Shown: positions 15,896 to 24,741 of the stretch, piece by piece
Layout of the letters: every line of letters begins with the position of its first letter
Numbering within the stretch: position 1 is the stretch's first letter
Assembly (NCBI GenBank): GCA_021802125.1
Contig: JAKAAX010000006.1
Span: 104,683 to 168,682, forward strand
Direction: 5' to 3'
DNA length: 64,000 bases
Origin: Thermoplasmata archaeon
Lineage (GTDB): Archaea > Thermoplasmatota > Thermoplasmata > Lutacidiplasmatales > UBA184
Position numbers and translations under genes: made by a program
Notes under the pieces: generated by a model
The model's database searches: none
The model's input: only the letters and a program-made list of their open reading frames with translations
What the model was told of the DNA's origin: nothing

Positions 15896-18400
15896 TCACT
15901 CTCCCTGCGCCGAGAGGGCGTCGTGCAGGTCCCGTCGCAGCGTCTGGGCGGTCCGCGTGACCTCGACACCCTGGGCGATCGTCTCGGCCTCGGAGAGGTG
16001 CGCCTTCGCCTCGTCGACCCGTCCGCGCATGTTCGAGGCCATCGCGAGGCGGAAGAGCGCTTCCGCCTGCGTGCGGCGGAGGTTCGAGCGGCGACCGACG
16101 TCCAGGGCCTCCCTCGCACGGTGCTCCGCCCGGTCCAGGAGCCCCATCCGGCCGGCCGTGTCGCAGGCGTAGATCAGGGCGCGTCCCTCGCGCTCGTTGT
16201 CGTGAAGGGCCCGGGCCAGATCGACCGCGGCGTCCGCGTGGCCGAGCGCCTCTCGCATCTCCCCCTTCGCCAGGTGGTTCGAGGCCTTGCGGAGCATGGC
16301 GTCGAGCAGCCGCCAGACCTCCGGCATCTCCGGAAGGACCTCCATCGCGCGCGCCATGGTCTTCTTCGCCGCGGGCTCGTCGTCCAGGGAGTACTCGATC
16401 GCCGCGCGTCCGAGGAGCGCGAAGAGCGCTCCGTCCCGGTCCCCTCCCTGGAACAGGAGGGTGATCCCGTCCTCGAGCTTCTTCGTGCTCGTCTCCCGGC
16501 TCGACGGGTCGAGCATGAACTCCACGTCCGCGAGCGCCGTCAAGGCCCGCCCGAGCTCCACCGGTGGAGCGTGGGCCCGGGTGAGGGCGTCCAGGCATCC
16601 TTGGAGGTCCTCCCGGGCGGAGGCGTAGTCCCCCGCGCTGTAGGACAGGCGGCTGCGGAAGCGCCGGACCGAGGCGAGCCCCAGGTCGTCGCCGATCTCC
16701 TGGAAGCGCGAGACGGCCTCCTCCGCGAGGGTGTGGGCGATGGCGGTGTCCCCCCGCCGGGCGGTCACCCGCGCGAGGTCCAGCAGCACGCCGGCGTAGG
16801 GCGCGCCCCCCTCGTGGACGTTCTTCAGCAGGTCGCGGGCACGGGAGAGGGCCTGCGTCGCCGCGTCGTCCGCTCCGAGGGCGTAGGCGACGGCCCCCAG
16901 CTCCTGGAGGAGCTTGGCCTCCCCGCGGATGTCCTTCGGTCGGCAGCGCTGGTGGACGGAGAGCGCCTGCTCCAGGAGCTCGCGCTCTCGGGGGAGCGAG
17001 CCCGCATCCCTCGCAAGCTCCACCGCGACGCGGAGGTACTCGAGCGCCTTCTCGTCGCTCTTCCCCTGCGTGAAGTGGTGCGTCAGTGCGAAGACCCGAG
17101 CGGCGTCCCCGCCCCCCGGCATCCCCTCGAGCGCCTCCCCGATCTTCCGATGAAGGACGCGGCGGCGGGCGGCGGTGAGGTCGCGGTACACCTTCTGGCG
17201 CACGCTCTCCTCCGCGAAGCCGAAGGCGCCCCCCGGCCGTTCCATGAGCAGACCGCGGTGGACGAGCTCCTCGACGAGCTCGGCCGCGCGCTCCTCGCTC
17301 TCGCCGGTGGCGCGCCGGAGCAGCTCGAACGGGACGGTGGGTCCGGCCACCGCCGCGACGGCGAGCGTCCGCTCCTGGTCCTCCGTGAGCGTTCCGCCCG
17401 GGTCCTCGACCGCCTCCGCGGCCTGCGGGTCCCTCCCGGGTAGCGCGCCCTGGGTCTGATAGGCGCGAACGAGGCGCAGCGCCGCTCCCGGCAGACCTTC
17501 GGAACGCTCGACGACCTCTTCCAGGACCGTCCCCGGAAGGGGCGCCTTCGTCGACAGGTGCTCCTGCAGGAGCGTGCGAAGCTCCGCGGAGGAGAGCGGG
17601 GAGAGGGGCCGACGCACGGCCACCTGCGAGAGGAACGTTCGCTCGAGGGCCCGGCGGAGGGCCGGGTAGAGCTCCTCCTCCTGAGTGTAGGTCAGCAAGA
17701 GCCAGAGCGGGGCCTCGGGCCTCCACTCGAGGAGCACCGCGATCAGGTCGGCCGATACGTGGTCGGCGAGCTGCAGGTCCTCCAGGGCCAGGAGGAGGGG
17801 GGCTTCGCGCGCCCGGTCCACCAGGAACCGGCGGATCTGGGAGAGCAGTCTCGCGCGCTTCTCCTGCGCGGTCTGGCTCGGATCGGAGAGGGACCGCACG
17901 AGGCGTTCGTACTCCACCTGGGCCGAGGGCGCGCTCGCGTGGGACCCCGGGGCCGGACGTGGACCGATCCCTGCTCCCAGCACCAGGGCGGAGAGGCCGA
18001 GCAGGCCCTCTCCCGGGCCGGGGTCACGCTCGGTGGTCTCCCCTACCGTCTGGCCGTCGCGGCCGTGGGTGGACCGGCCCTCCTCGGCGGCCGGTTCCCG
18101 GGCCTTGTGCTCCCAGGAAGTGAGGGCACCGCGGAAGAGCGAGAGCGGGGCGAGCGCGTCGTCCGCCTCGGCCCGACAGAGCAGGGTCTCGAAACCCTCC
18201 CTCCTGGCGGCGAGACGGACCTGCTCGACGACCCATTCCTTCCCGAGGTCCTGGCCGCCGACGAGGCAGCTGGCGAGCGTGGTCGAGCGGGAGACCACCT
18301 CGGCACGGTCGCGGGCGAGCTCTCGGAGGACGGCCTCGCGGACCTCGCCTCGCGGGTGCGAAGATGCGGGAGGGTCCCCTGGGGCCGGCATCGCGAGCAC
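15896..18400 (-). CDS. Large AAA/STAND-like ATPase with TPR repeats
   Basis: 834 residues, soluble. N-terminal segment SCLVGGQDLGKEWVVEQV sits where a P-loop belongs, but it reads GGQDLGKE and lacks the Ser/Thr after Lys. Walker-B-like LLLALEDLQLADHVSADLI matches the D/E-D-x-Q/H-x-A-D of MalT/AAA_16 regulators. A winged-helix-like region (LVEELVHRGLLMERPGGAFGFAEESVRQKVY) follows. From about residue 400 to the end are roughly ten TPR-like helical hairpins (KALEYLRVAVELARDAGS; EALGHADAAVDLARALHD and so on). No DNA-binding LuxR tail is seen. This is the architecture of signal-transduction ATPases that oligomerise on a ligand; the ligand and output are unknown. An ATG three codons downstream is an alternative start. 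Confidence 0.75.
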   Translation of the reverse strand: MLAMPAPGDPPASSHPRGEVREAVLRELARDRAEVVSRSTTLASCLVGGQDLGKEWVVEQVRLAARREGFETLLCRAEADDALAPLSLFRGALTSWEHKAREPAAEEGRSTHGRDGQTVGETTERDPGPGEGLLGLSALVLGAGIGPRPAPGSHASAPSAQVEYERLVRSLSDPSQTAQEKRARLLSQIRRFLVDRAREAPLLLALEDLQLADHVSADLIAVLLEWRPEAPLWLLLTYTQEEELYPALRRALERTFLSQVAVRRPLSPLSSAELRTLLQEHLSTKAPLPGTVLEEVVERSEGLPGAALRLVRAYQTQGALPGRDPQAAEAVEDPGGTLTEDQERTLAVAAVAGPTVPFELLRRATGESEERAAELVEELVHRGLLMERPGGAFGFAEESVRQKVYRDLTAARRRVLHRKIGEALEGMPGGGDAARVFALTHHFTQGKSDEKALEYLRVAVELARDAGSLPRERELLEQALSVHQRCRPKDIRGEAKLLQELGAVAYALGADDAATQALSRARDLLKNVHEGGAPYAGVLLDLARVTARRGDTAIAHTLAEEAVSRFQEIGDDLGLASVRRFRSRLSYSAGDYASAREDLQGCLDALTRAHAPPVELGRALTALADVEFMLDPSSRETSTKKLEDGITLLFQGGDRDGALFALLGRAAIEYSLDDEPAAKKTMARAMEVLPEMPEVWRLLDAMLRKASNHLAKGEMREALGHADAAVDLARALHDNEREGRALIYACDTAGRMGLLDRAEHRAREALDVGRRSNLRRTQAEALFRLAMASNMRGRVDEAKAHLSEAETIAQGVEVTRTAQTLRRDLHDALSAQGE

Positions 18401-18499
18401 CTGGCGCAGCGTGCTGCTCCGCCATGTAGGTTGCGCGGGCGGCCGTTCGTGGTGCCCCCGTGCCCGAACGGCACCCGGGGGCCGCCCTCGAGGGCGCCC

Positions 18500-19090
18500 C
18501 TAGTGGCGGCGAGCGGGACTCTCTGCGCGGGCCCGCGCGGAGGCTCCGCCCGCGAGGGTGGCCGTCGCTCCGAAGCTCCGCTCGAGCTCGGAGGACGGGG
18601 GCCGGAACCCGGAGAAGAGCGATCGGGCGAGGTAGACGTGCGGAAGCTGGCCCGCACGAAGCCCACGGAAGGGCCCCCCCGTGCGGGTCGCCTCGCGGTA
18701 CTCGTAGTACTCCCCCTTCGGGAGGAACCAGACGATGGTGTCGTCGGTCCCTCGGGCCCCGTGCTCCCCCCGGGAGTAGGTGGCGATGCTCAGGTGCCTC
18801 TCGACGTCGTCCGGGAGGTTGAACACGAGCTTTCCGGTGAGCTGGGCCACGCCGACGACGCGGTTCTGCGCCATCTCGCGGGCCAGGACCTCGGCGGACC
18901 GCTGGGTGCCGATGACCCGCAGCGTTCCGGGGCCGCGGTCGAGGAAGGCAATCGCCCGGCCGGGGCGCTGGAGCCCCTCCAGGTCCTCCGGACGACAACC
19001 GAGAAGGTCCGCGACCTCGGAAGGAAGTTGGGCGGTGCACCAGCTCGGGTGGACCGCCCGGAGGATCACCCAGTCCTCGGTGCCGACCAT
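18500..19090 (-). CDS. Unknown soluble protein
   Basis: 196 residues, not recognised. N-terminal strand-rich part (DWVILRAVHPSWCTAQLPSEVADLLGCRPEDLEGL) is reminiscent of small beta-barrel regulatory domains but not diagnostic. There is a NRVVGVAQLTGKLVFNLPDD strand pair, a WFLPKGEYYEYREATRTGG segment and an Arg/Ala-rich disordered C-terminus. No signal peptide, membrane helix or paired Cys. It sits between the HAD phosphatase (16-base gap) and the TPR ATPase, all on the minus strand, but has its own TATA-like box 25 bases before the ATG. Confidence 0.6.
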   Translation of the reverse strand: MVGTEDWVILRAVHPSWCTAQLPSEVADLLGCRPEDLEGLQRPGRAIAFLDRGPGTLRVIGTQRSAEVLAREMAQNRVVGVAQLTGKLVFNLPDDVERHLSIATYSRGEHGARGTDDTIVWFLPKGEYYEYREATRTGGPFRGLRAGQLPHVYLARSLFSGFRPPSSELERSFGATATLAGGASARARAESPARRH

Positions 19091-19106
19091 GGGAATCTAA
19101 GAATTC

Positions 19107-19877
19107 TCATGATTTATGAGGTCTTCCCAAGCGGAACGACCCGAAGGAGGTGACGCCTCCGTTGGTGGGCAGCTGGCGCGGCCTCGAACGGAGCCCGAGA
19201 TGGAGGAGGGGGAGCAGGTCCCTCGCGTCCCGAGTGTCGGCGGTCACGTCGGCCGCCCGACGGACCTCCGGGACGTAGCTGTTGAGCGCGATCCCCGTCG
19301 CGACGAAGGGGAAGACCCGGGCGTCCGCCGGCCCATCCCCCAGATGCGCGGTCTCGGCCGACAGCGCTCCCGTCGCGCGGAGGAGCATCCGCAGCCCGTC
19401 CCGCTTGTCGACGTGGACGTGCTGGACCCCTTCGATGGTCCCGTCCCGCACGCGCTGGAGCACACCTGCCCAGAGGTCGAACCCGTACCGCTCGGCGTAC
19501 CACCGGCAGACGTACCCCGGGTTGTGGGTCAGGAGCGCCACCTTCACCCCCCGGGCATGCAGCGCTCCCACGAGGGAGGCGAGGTGGGCCAGGTGGCGGG
19601 TCCGTTCCAGGATCTGCTCGAGCTCTTGGAGCGGCAATCCCCTCGCGAAGTTGAGCAGGCGGACCAGGTGGTCGTCCTCGGTCGCCCGCCCGGAGCGGAA
19701 GAGCGTCTGCGCCTCATCGAAGGCCTTCGTCATGCCGCGGTGGCGAGCGATGGCTCGCCAGCCATGGCCCACGGCGATGGTCCCGTCGATGTCGAAGGTG
19801 ACGAGGCGGAGCGGATGAGACCCCGCCGGTAGCCCGTCCTTCTCCATCGCGGCCTCCTTGTCGGGGTGGGCTGCCAT
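19107..19877 (-). CDS. HAD-superfamily phosphatase, SerB-like
   Basis: 256 residues. All four HAD motifs are present: I, VTFDIDGTIAVGHGW (nucleophile Asp and D+2 acid); II, LLTHN (Thr); III, Lys in VHVDKRDGLR; IV, HLGDGPADARVFPFV (GDGxxD). The cap between I and II is helical (TKAFDEAQTLFRSGRATEDDHLVRLLNFARGLPLQELEQIL), as in phosphoserine-phosphatase-like members. Possible substrates include phosphoserine and other small phosphomonoesters; context gives no help. The ATG at 19877 slightly overlaps possible upstream signals of the divergent SWIM gene; an ATG ten codons later is an alternative. Confidence 0.82.
   Translation of the reverse strand: MAAHPDKEAAMEKDGLPAGSHPLRLVTFDIDGTIAVGHGWRAIARHRGMTKAFDEAQTLFRSGRATEDDHLVRLLNFARGLPLQELEQILERTRHLAHLASLVGALHARGVKVALLTHNPGYVCRWYAERYGFDLWAGVLQRVRDGTIEGVQHVHVDKRDGLRMLLRATGALSAETAHLGDGPADARVFPFVATGIALNSYVPEVRRAADVTADTRDARDLLPLLHLGLRSRPRQLPTNGGVTSFGSFRLGRPHKS
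19111..19119 (-). promoter_or_regulatory. TATA-like box of the 18500-19090 gene
   Basis: The minus strand reads TCATAAATC, centred 25 bases before the ATG: a leaderless promoter that sits over the last codons of the upstream phosphatase gene. Confidence 0.55.
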
Positions 19878-19958
19878 CTTCCCTCCGTCTTAACGCTCGA
19901 CGGCGGCCACGCCTCCTTCGCACGCACCCTCAAGTGGCAAGGTGGCCTGACCTGCTGG

Positions 19959-20582
19959 ATGTCCGCGCCGCCCGAGAACCCCCCTTCGGAGCGCGCCGAC
20001 CCACCGGAGGAGGCGCCCCGGGGGAAGCGGCAGGAGGGGCAAGGGGAGGGGACCTCCCCCGCGACCGCGGAAAGCTCACCCGCGGGTGCGGGGAGACGGA
20101 AGAGGGGTGGGACCCACCGGGTCCTCAAGCTCATGCCGGGAGGGGCGGAGGAGGGGCACCCCCTCTCGCCGGCGGAGGCTCGAAAGGCTCGTGCGGCCCA
20201 GGAGAAGTTCCGCGTCAACTACGCCCCGACCCCGTTGGGCGTCCCGGCCTGGACCATCGAGAGCGGCAGCGGGCAGACCTACCGCGTGCTCGTGCCGGCG
20301 TTCCCCGACCGGCAGGGGGCGCAGTGCAGCTGCCTCGACTTCCTCACCCGCGGGCTCGGGACCTGCAAGCACCTGGAGGCGACGCTTGCGCAGGCCGCGA
20401 GCGCGCCCCCCGCGTCGCTGGATGTCCGCTCCCGCACGCTGCGCTACGCCCCGGGGTGGGCCCGCATCGACCAGGAGCAGGAGCGGGCGCTGAGCCTGCT
20501 CAGTGGCCCGGTCCCTCCGGACCCCGCGGTGCTGGCGGTGGCGCTGCGGAGGGCGGGACGGCTGCTGTGCTCGGACGGCTGA
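19959..20582 (+). CDS. SWIM zinc-finger domain protein
   Basis: 207 residues. The first 60 are Pro/Glu/Gly-rich and disordered; residues about 60-150 contain YRVLVPAFPDRQGAQCSCLDFLTRGLGTCKHLEAT. That is a C-x-C-x(n)-C-x-H SWIM zinc finger, a module that binds DNA or protein and often occurs with SWI/SNF helicases; no helicase is here. A C-terminal helical part follows. The ATG at 19959 is chosen over an upstream GTG that overlaps the divergent phosphatase. The last 83 bases overlap the convergent giant surface-protein gene. Confidence 0.78.
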   Translation: MSAPPENPPSERADPPEEAPRGKRQEGQGEGTSPATAESSPAGAGRRKRGGTHRVLKLMPGGAEEGHPLSPAEARKARAAQEKFRVNYAPTPLGVPAWTIESGSGQTYRVLVPAFPDRQGAQCSCLDFLTRGLGTCKHLEATLAQAASAPPASLDVRSRTLRYAPGWARIDQEQERALSLLSGPVPPDPAVLAVALRRAGRLLCSDG

Positions 20583-23500
20583 TCCTCGCCATCCGCTGAC
20601 GTCGGAACTCTCCGACGAGCGGAACGAGGGCCGCGGCCGCGAGGGCCACGGGCAGGAGGAACACCGTGGCCCCGTAGCCTTCCGCCGAGGGACCGATGGG
20701 ATACCCCGGAGGAGGCGCCCGCCAGGTGGTGGCCACGATCCACGGCGTCCAGGGCCCGGCGAGCCCGAGAGAGTTCCAGGCCCGCACGCGGAAGTGGTAG
20801 GTGGTGCCGGGGAGCGCCGGGGAGAACAGGAAGGAGGTCCACGTCGGGTCGGAGAGGTTCTCCTCCGCGCTCCCGTTCCCTTCGACGACCTGGATCGTGT
20901 AGTTCTGGAAGCGGCCGGACCCGAAGCTCGAGGGCGCGGTCCAGTTGAGGGCGACCTCGTTCGAGGAGGCGTTCGCGAAGAGCCCCGTCGCCGCAAGCGG
21001 CGGGACGCTGAGCCAGGAGGGGACGATCACGACGGGGAGCTGAACGGAGAGGCTCTCGCCGCCGGAGGTGGCGCTCGCCGTGAACGTCGCGTTGCCGGCC
21101 GCCGCGTTGGCCTCGATCTCGAAGAGCTCGGAGCCGGGGCCCGAGGACCAGCCGGTCCAGAGCGGGAGCGCCAGGTCCGATGGCGAGACGGCCCCGCTCC
21201 AAACGACCTGGCCGAAGGGGCGCCCCATCTGGTCGAAGGGCGCGAGCCCCACGAACGCGTTGTTGCCCGCGAACGTCGCGACCCCCATCGAGCAGCTCCC
21301 GACGCAGGGCCCCGTGAGGTCCTGGAGGTAGGCGAGATGGGGCCGGTAGGTGAAGATCGGCCAGGAGGCGAAGAACGGGGCCCCGTCCGGTCCGACGAGG
21401 GTGGCGTTGAGCCACCCCTGGGTCGAGGTCCCGGTCAACGAGACGTTCACCTCGCGCCCGACGGTGTTGGAGAGGGTCCCGAAGGACGCCGGGGCCAGCG
21501 ACCAGTGGACCGAGGCCTGCGCGCCCGGGACCTGGGTCGTCCCGGCGGTGAAGGCGGTCCCCGCGGGCTCGATCGTTGCCGATGGAGAGGTGGGGCCCAA
21601 GAGCGCCGGACCGAGCAACGCGTCGACCTCGGCGGAGGCTCCGCCGGGAGTGATGGCGATCATCGTGGCGTTCGTGGGAGGGCCGATCACGTCGAAGAGG
21701 AACTCCTCCACCGCGGAGCGGGGCCCGTCCTGCCAGGTCAGGTTCCCGAGCACGATGCCCGGGGAGGACCCGGTCGTGACCGTGACCTGCGCGCGCCGGT
21801 TCGTTCCCGTGAAGGTCGCGTCCGACCCGGGGGCCAGCCGCCAGGTGAAGTTCCCCTGGTCGAACGTCGGAGCCCCGTTCTGGTCGAGGACGAGCGCGGT
21901 GATGACGGCGGGGGCGTTCTCGAAGACGCCGCCGTAGGGGGTCGCGGTCGCCGCGGGGACGAGGGCGACGGCGGAGGCGACCTTGGCGTACACCTGGAGC
22001 GGGAAGGTCACGGTCTGGGTCTCCCCCGCCCACTGCAGGGTCTCGACCGCTTCGCCGCTGCCGGGGAAGCCGCCGGCGTAGAAGACCGCCGTCTCGGGGA
22101 GGTCCTGCGAGGTGCCGTTCCCCATGGGAGCCATCACCCCGAGCGTGCTCGGGACCACCGTCCAGGAGACGTTCATCGCCGCGTACTGCAGCCCGTAGAA
22201 CCCGCCGGCGAGGAGCAGGTTCCCGAAGAGGTCCTGGTCGACGCCCTCGAGGTACGCGAACCCGCCCACGGGCACGCTATCGGAGGGGGCCCCGTAGAGC
22301 GCGACCGAGCTCACCCCGAGAGGGACGATGGAGACGGGGAAGGGAACGGACAGGTTCGTCCCCCCGGACCAGTTCACCTTCGCGAGGACGGTGCCGTGCC
22401 CCGCCCGCGGACCGGCCACGAAGACCGCCCCTCCTCCCTGAGGGGTCACCCGGCCGAAGGTCGAGGGCTCCACCTGCCAGGTGACGGTGAGCGTTCCGCG
22501 GGCGATGCCCCCGACCGCGTCGGTCCCGTAAAGGGAGAGAAGGACCCCTTGACCGGGGAGCAGGGGAGGGGTCTGCATGTACGGGGCGTAGAGCCCGGTC
22601 ATGGGGTCCGGCGGAGGGGGTCCCGCGTCGCGCACCTGGGCGGAGGCGGTGAGGACTCCCCAGTTGCTCGAGAAGAACGTGACGTTGACCCACCCGGTCC
22701 CTGTTCCGCTACCGGCGGTGAACGTCGCGGAGGAGCCTCCCGGGGCGATCGTGCCCAGCGAGGAGGGCGAGAGCGACCAGAGGTAAGGTCCCGTCGGGGT
22801 CGTGCCCCACCCGTCCAGGACGGAGGCGGAGAAGGTGAGCGTCTGTCCTTGAGAAAGGCGTGCGCTCTGAGGAGAGACGTCGAGCACGGCCCCGGCGGAG
22901 GCCGGGACCGCGGAGACCTGCAGGATCGCCGTGCGGCTCGCCCCGGCCGAGGCGGCGGTCGCGTTCAACCATCCGTCCCCCGAGGTCGCGTTCACGTGGA
23001 GCGTCGCGGTGCCCGCCCTCGTCGGGGTGATCTCCCCGAAGGAGGAGGGCCACAAGGTCCACGCGGGCTGCGGGGTCGAGGCGCAGGGACTCCCGGTCTG
23101 GTCGAACCAGCGCGGAGCGAGGGTGAGATTGGACCCGGTCTCCAGGGAGACCCGGGAGGGCAGGTCGAGGCTGAGCAGGATGCAGGCCGGGGTGTAGACG
23201 GTCACGGGTACCTGGTCGGAGGCCGAGGTGCCGTTCAGGGAGGCCACGACGGTGACCGTACCGTTCTCCGGCGACGGTCCGGCCGTGAAGGTCCCGGAGG
23301 CCGAGATCGAACCCAAGGACGACGGGCTCACGTTCCAGGAGAGCGAGGCACCGGCGACCAGGGCCCCCCCAGTGCCGTTCCACAGCGACGCCTGAGGGTA
23401 GAGGGCGTGCGTGCCGCCGACGGGGACGAGGAGGGCGCTGGGATCGTAGGCGCCCAGGAGAGGCGAGGGCAGGAGGTCCGGTCCCTGGAGGTGGGGCGCG

Positions 23501-23784
23501 AGAAGAGGGGCGGAGCGAGCTGGAGAGGAGGGTGCGGCCGCCCAGGGGTTCGAAGCGCCGCTTCCCTGGCCAACCGCGGCTCGAGGGAGCGCGACGGTCG
23601 ACACGCTCCGGTCCGCCGCGGGTGGGAGCGCGGTGGCGAGGCCGGAGGCCAGGCTAACGAGGGCGAGCCCGACCGCGAGTGCGCCGAGGAGGTGCCCCCG
23701 ACGCCTAAGCGGAGGTCTCCACACGGGAGACCTACGCCGGCGGTACGATATGTGCCCATGACCCCGCCCCGAAGGGGCGGTCAT
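20500..23784 (-). CDS. Giant surface protein with Ig-like repeats, FN3 domain and C-terminal anchor
   Basis: 1094 residues. After a basic N-terminus, a signal helix (HLLGALAVGLALVSLASGLA). The ectodomain is a chain of about eight to nine Ig/Big-type repeats of roughly 90-100 residues. Recurrent features are V-P-x-G-G...L-Y and W-x-x-x-P-S-x-x-G-x-I/L (WNVSPSSLGSIS, WTLWPSSFGEIT, WSLSPSSLGTIA, WQVEPSTFGRVT, WTVVPSTLGVMA, WSLAPASFGTLS). A fibronectin type III domain lies at about 975-1050 (NEVALNWTAPSSFGSGRFQNY, YHFRVRAWNSLGLAGPW). One transmembrane helix and a Pro-rich tail end it. Many N-x-S/T sites. Likely an S-layer or adhesion stalk component; no enzyme domain. The start codon lies in a strong inverted repeat. 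Confidence 0.85.
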   Translation of the reverse strand: MTAPSGRGHGHISYRRRRSPVWRPPLRRRGHLLGALAVGLALVSLASGLATALPPAADRSVSTVALPRAAVGQGSGASNPWAAAPSSPARSAPLLAPHLQGPDLLPSPLLGAYDPSALLVPVGGTHALYPQASLWNGTGGALVAGASLSWNVSPSSLGSISASGTFTAGPSPENGTVTVVASLNGTSASDQVPVTVYTPACILLSLDLPSRVSLETGSNLTLAPRWFDQTGSPCASTPQPAWTLWPSSFGEITPTRAGTATLHVNATSGDGWLNATAASAGASRTAILQVSAVPASAGAVLDVSPQSARLSQGQTLTFSASVLDGWGTTPTGPYLWSLSPSSLGTIAPGGSSATFTAGSGTGTGWVNVTFFSSNWGVLTASAQVRDAGPPPPDPMTGLYAPYMQTPPLLPGQGVLLSLYGTDAVGGIARGTLTVTWQVEPSTFGRVTPQGGGAVFVAGPRAGHGTVLAKVNWSGGTNLSVPFPVSIVPLGVSSVALYGAPSDSVPVGGFAYLEGVDQDLFGNLLLAGGFYGLQYAAMNVSWTVVPSTLGVMAPMGNGTSQDLPETAVFYAGGFPGSGEAVETLQWAGETQTVTFPLQVYAKVASAVALVPAATATPYGGVFENAPAVITALVLDQNGAPTFDQGNFTWRLAPGSDATFTGTNRRAQVTVTTGSSPGIVLGNLTWQDGPRSAVEEFLFDVIGPPTNATMIAITPGGASAEVDALLGPALLGPTSPSATIEPAGTAFTAGTTQVPGAQASVHWSLAPASFGTLSNTVGREVNVSLTGTSTQGWLNATLVGPDGAPFFASWPIFTYRPHLAYLQDLTGPCVGSCSMGVATFAGNNAFVGLAPFDQMGRPFGQVVWSGAVSPSDLALPLWTGWSSGPGSELFEIEANAAAGNATFTASATSGGESLSVQLPVVIVPSWLSVPPLAATGLFANASSNEVALNWTAPSSFGSGRFQNYTIQVVEGNGSAEENLSDPTWTSFLFSPALPGTTYHFRVRAWNSLGLAGPWTPWIVATTWRAPPPGYPIGPSAEGYGATVFLLPVALAAAALVPLVGEFRRQRMARISRPSTAAVPPSAAPPPAPRGPEGPGH

Positions 23785-23785
23785 G
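23757..23785. repeat. Inverted repeat spanning the start codon of the giant surface-protein gene
   Basis: Left arm 23757-23770 and right arm 23774-23785 pair over 12 bases with a 2-base bulge and a GAA loop; the right arm contains the CAT that is the gene's ATG on the minus strand. It could fold in mRNA and mask the start, or be a DNA operator. Confidence 0.6.
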
Positions 23786-23800
23786 ACCCTTAATGTCGGA

Positions 23801-23810
23801 TTTTCTAAAA
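23801..23810 (-). promoter_or_regulatory. TATA-like box of the giant surface-protein gene
   Basis: The minus strand reads TTTTAGAAAA, 22 bases (centre to start) before the ATG, at the edge of a 50-base AT-rich stretch. The remaining non-coding bases to 23984 show no gene. Confidence 0.5.
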
Positions 23811-23984
23811 ATGGTGGTCATTTCATTGGATATAGCCGCGGAGGATAGGACGTTGCGGCAAACATGTGGCAAGCCCCCCGAACGGGCTCTCCGCCCGGCC
23901 GCGGCCCGCTTCATAGCCGGTCGGGCCGACGACCCGCGGGCATCTATCGGAGAGGCCCGGAGGCGACCACGCCCCCCATGCGGC

Positions 23985-24551
23985 TCACAGGGTGGTCGAG
24001 CCGCTCACCGCGGCCCCGCCCATGCCGTAGACCATCAATAATGCCTGGAGGAGGTCGACATCGCTCGCGGCCACGACCAGCATCGACTGACCGGACACGA
24101 GCGTAACTGGAAGCGTGGCGTTCCAGGCCACCCACCCCGAGCTGCCGAAGTAGGCCTGCTGAACCTGGCCTCCCTGCGACGACAGGATCACGATCCATCC
24201 AGAGGTTGGTGGGGCGACGCCGCACGCCGTGGTCCCCAGGGTTCCTCCGCTCCCCGGGGGCGAGGCGACCGAGGCCCCTGCCGGGAAGACCTTCAAGCCG
24301 AAGGATGCGGTCGTGAGCGTGTTCGTTGTGTCAACCACCATGACGGTGTATGTGGTGGCTCCGTCACAGATGCCCTTGGTCGCGGCGCTGAACGTGACAT
24401 TGGCCGTGGTCGGACAGTAGCACCCGTCCGGCTGGGGCATGCTCAACAGGAAGACGACCGCGAAGAATACCACGACAAGAAGCGTCACGACGAGCATGAC
24501 CATGCCCATGGGCACATCTCGGAAGACCGACCCTCGGGGCGGACTCCTCAT
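23985..24551 (-). CDS. Membrane-anchored pilin-like surface protein
   Basis: 188 residues. A short basic N-terminus leads into one long hydrophobic helix (MVMLVVTLLVVVFFAVVFLL), followed by a beta-rich extracellular domain with Cys pairs (GCYCPTT, GICDG, TTACG) and few charges. The layout resembles archaeal pilin-like or DUF-type secreted subunits, but the conserved G-x-x-P-V/I-A cleavage motif is absent, so a simple N-terminal anchor is as likely. Base composition is lower in G+C than its neighbours. Confidence 0.65.
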   Translation of the reverse strand: MRSPPRGSVFRDVPMGMVMLVVTLLVVVFFAVVFLLSMPQPDGCYCPTTANVTFSAATKGICDGATTYTVMVVDTTNTLTTASFGLKVFPAGASVASPPGSGGTLGTTACGVAPPTSGWIVILSSQGGQVQQAYFGSSGWVAWNATLPVTLVSGQSMLVVAASDVDLLQALLMVYGMGGAAVSGSTTL

Positions 24552-24741
24552 GGATCAGTCCGAAAGGGTGGGGGCGCGCAAGCTCATCGCGGCCGGGCGA
24601 GCCCGGGGGGAGGCTCGCCGACCGCTTCGAGTGACAGAGAGGCCCTGGGGGACTACTTCAGTCCGGGGGGTCGGTGTTCGCCTGGCGCCGAACTCGCCCC
24701 CGTCATTTGTCGATGGGACGCGGACGGGCGGCGCCTGGCGA

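Noticed and set aside
20503..23793. 1096-codon + strand frame opposite the giant surface protein
   Set aside because: Composition (Gly/Arg/Glu) and lack of motifs mark it as an antisense shadow; the minus frame has signal helix, repeats, FN3 and anchor.
23793..24041. 82-codon + strand frame in the gap upstream of the giant surface-protein gene
   Set aside because: Starts in the AT-rich promoter region of the divergent gene, has no ribosome-binding site, and its second half overlaps the real minus-strand gene at 23985.
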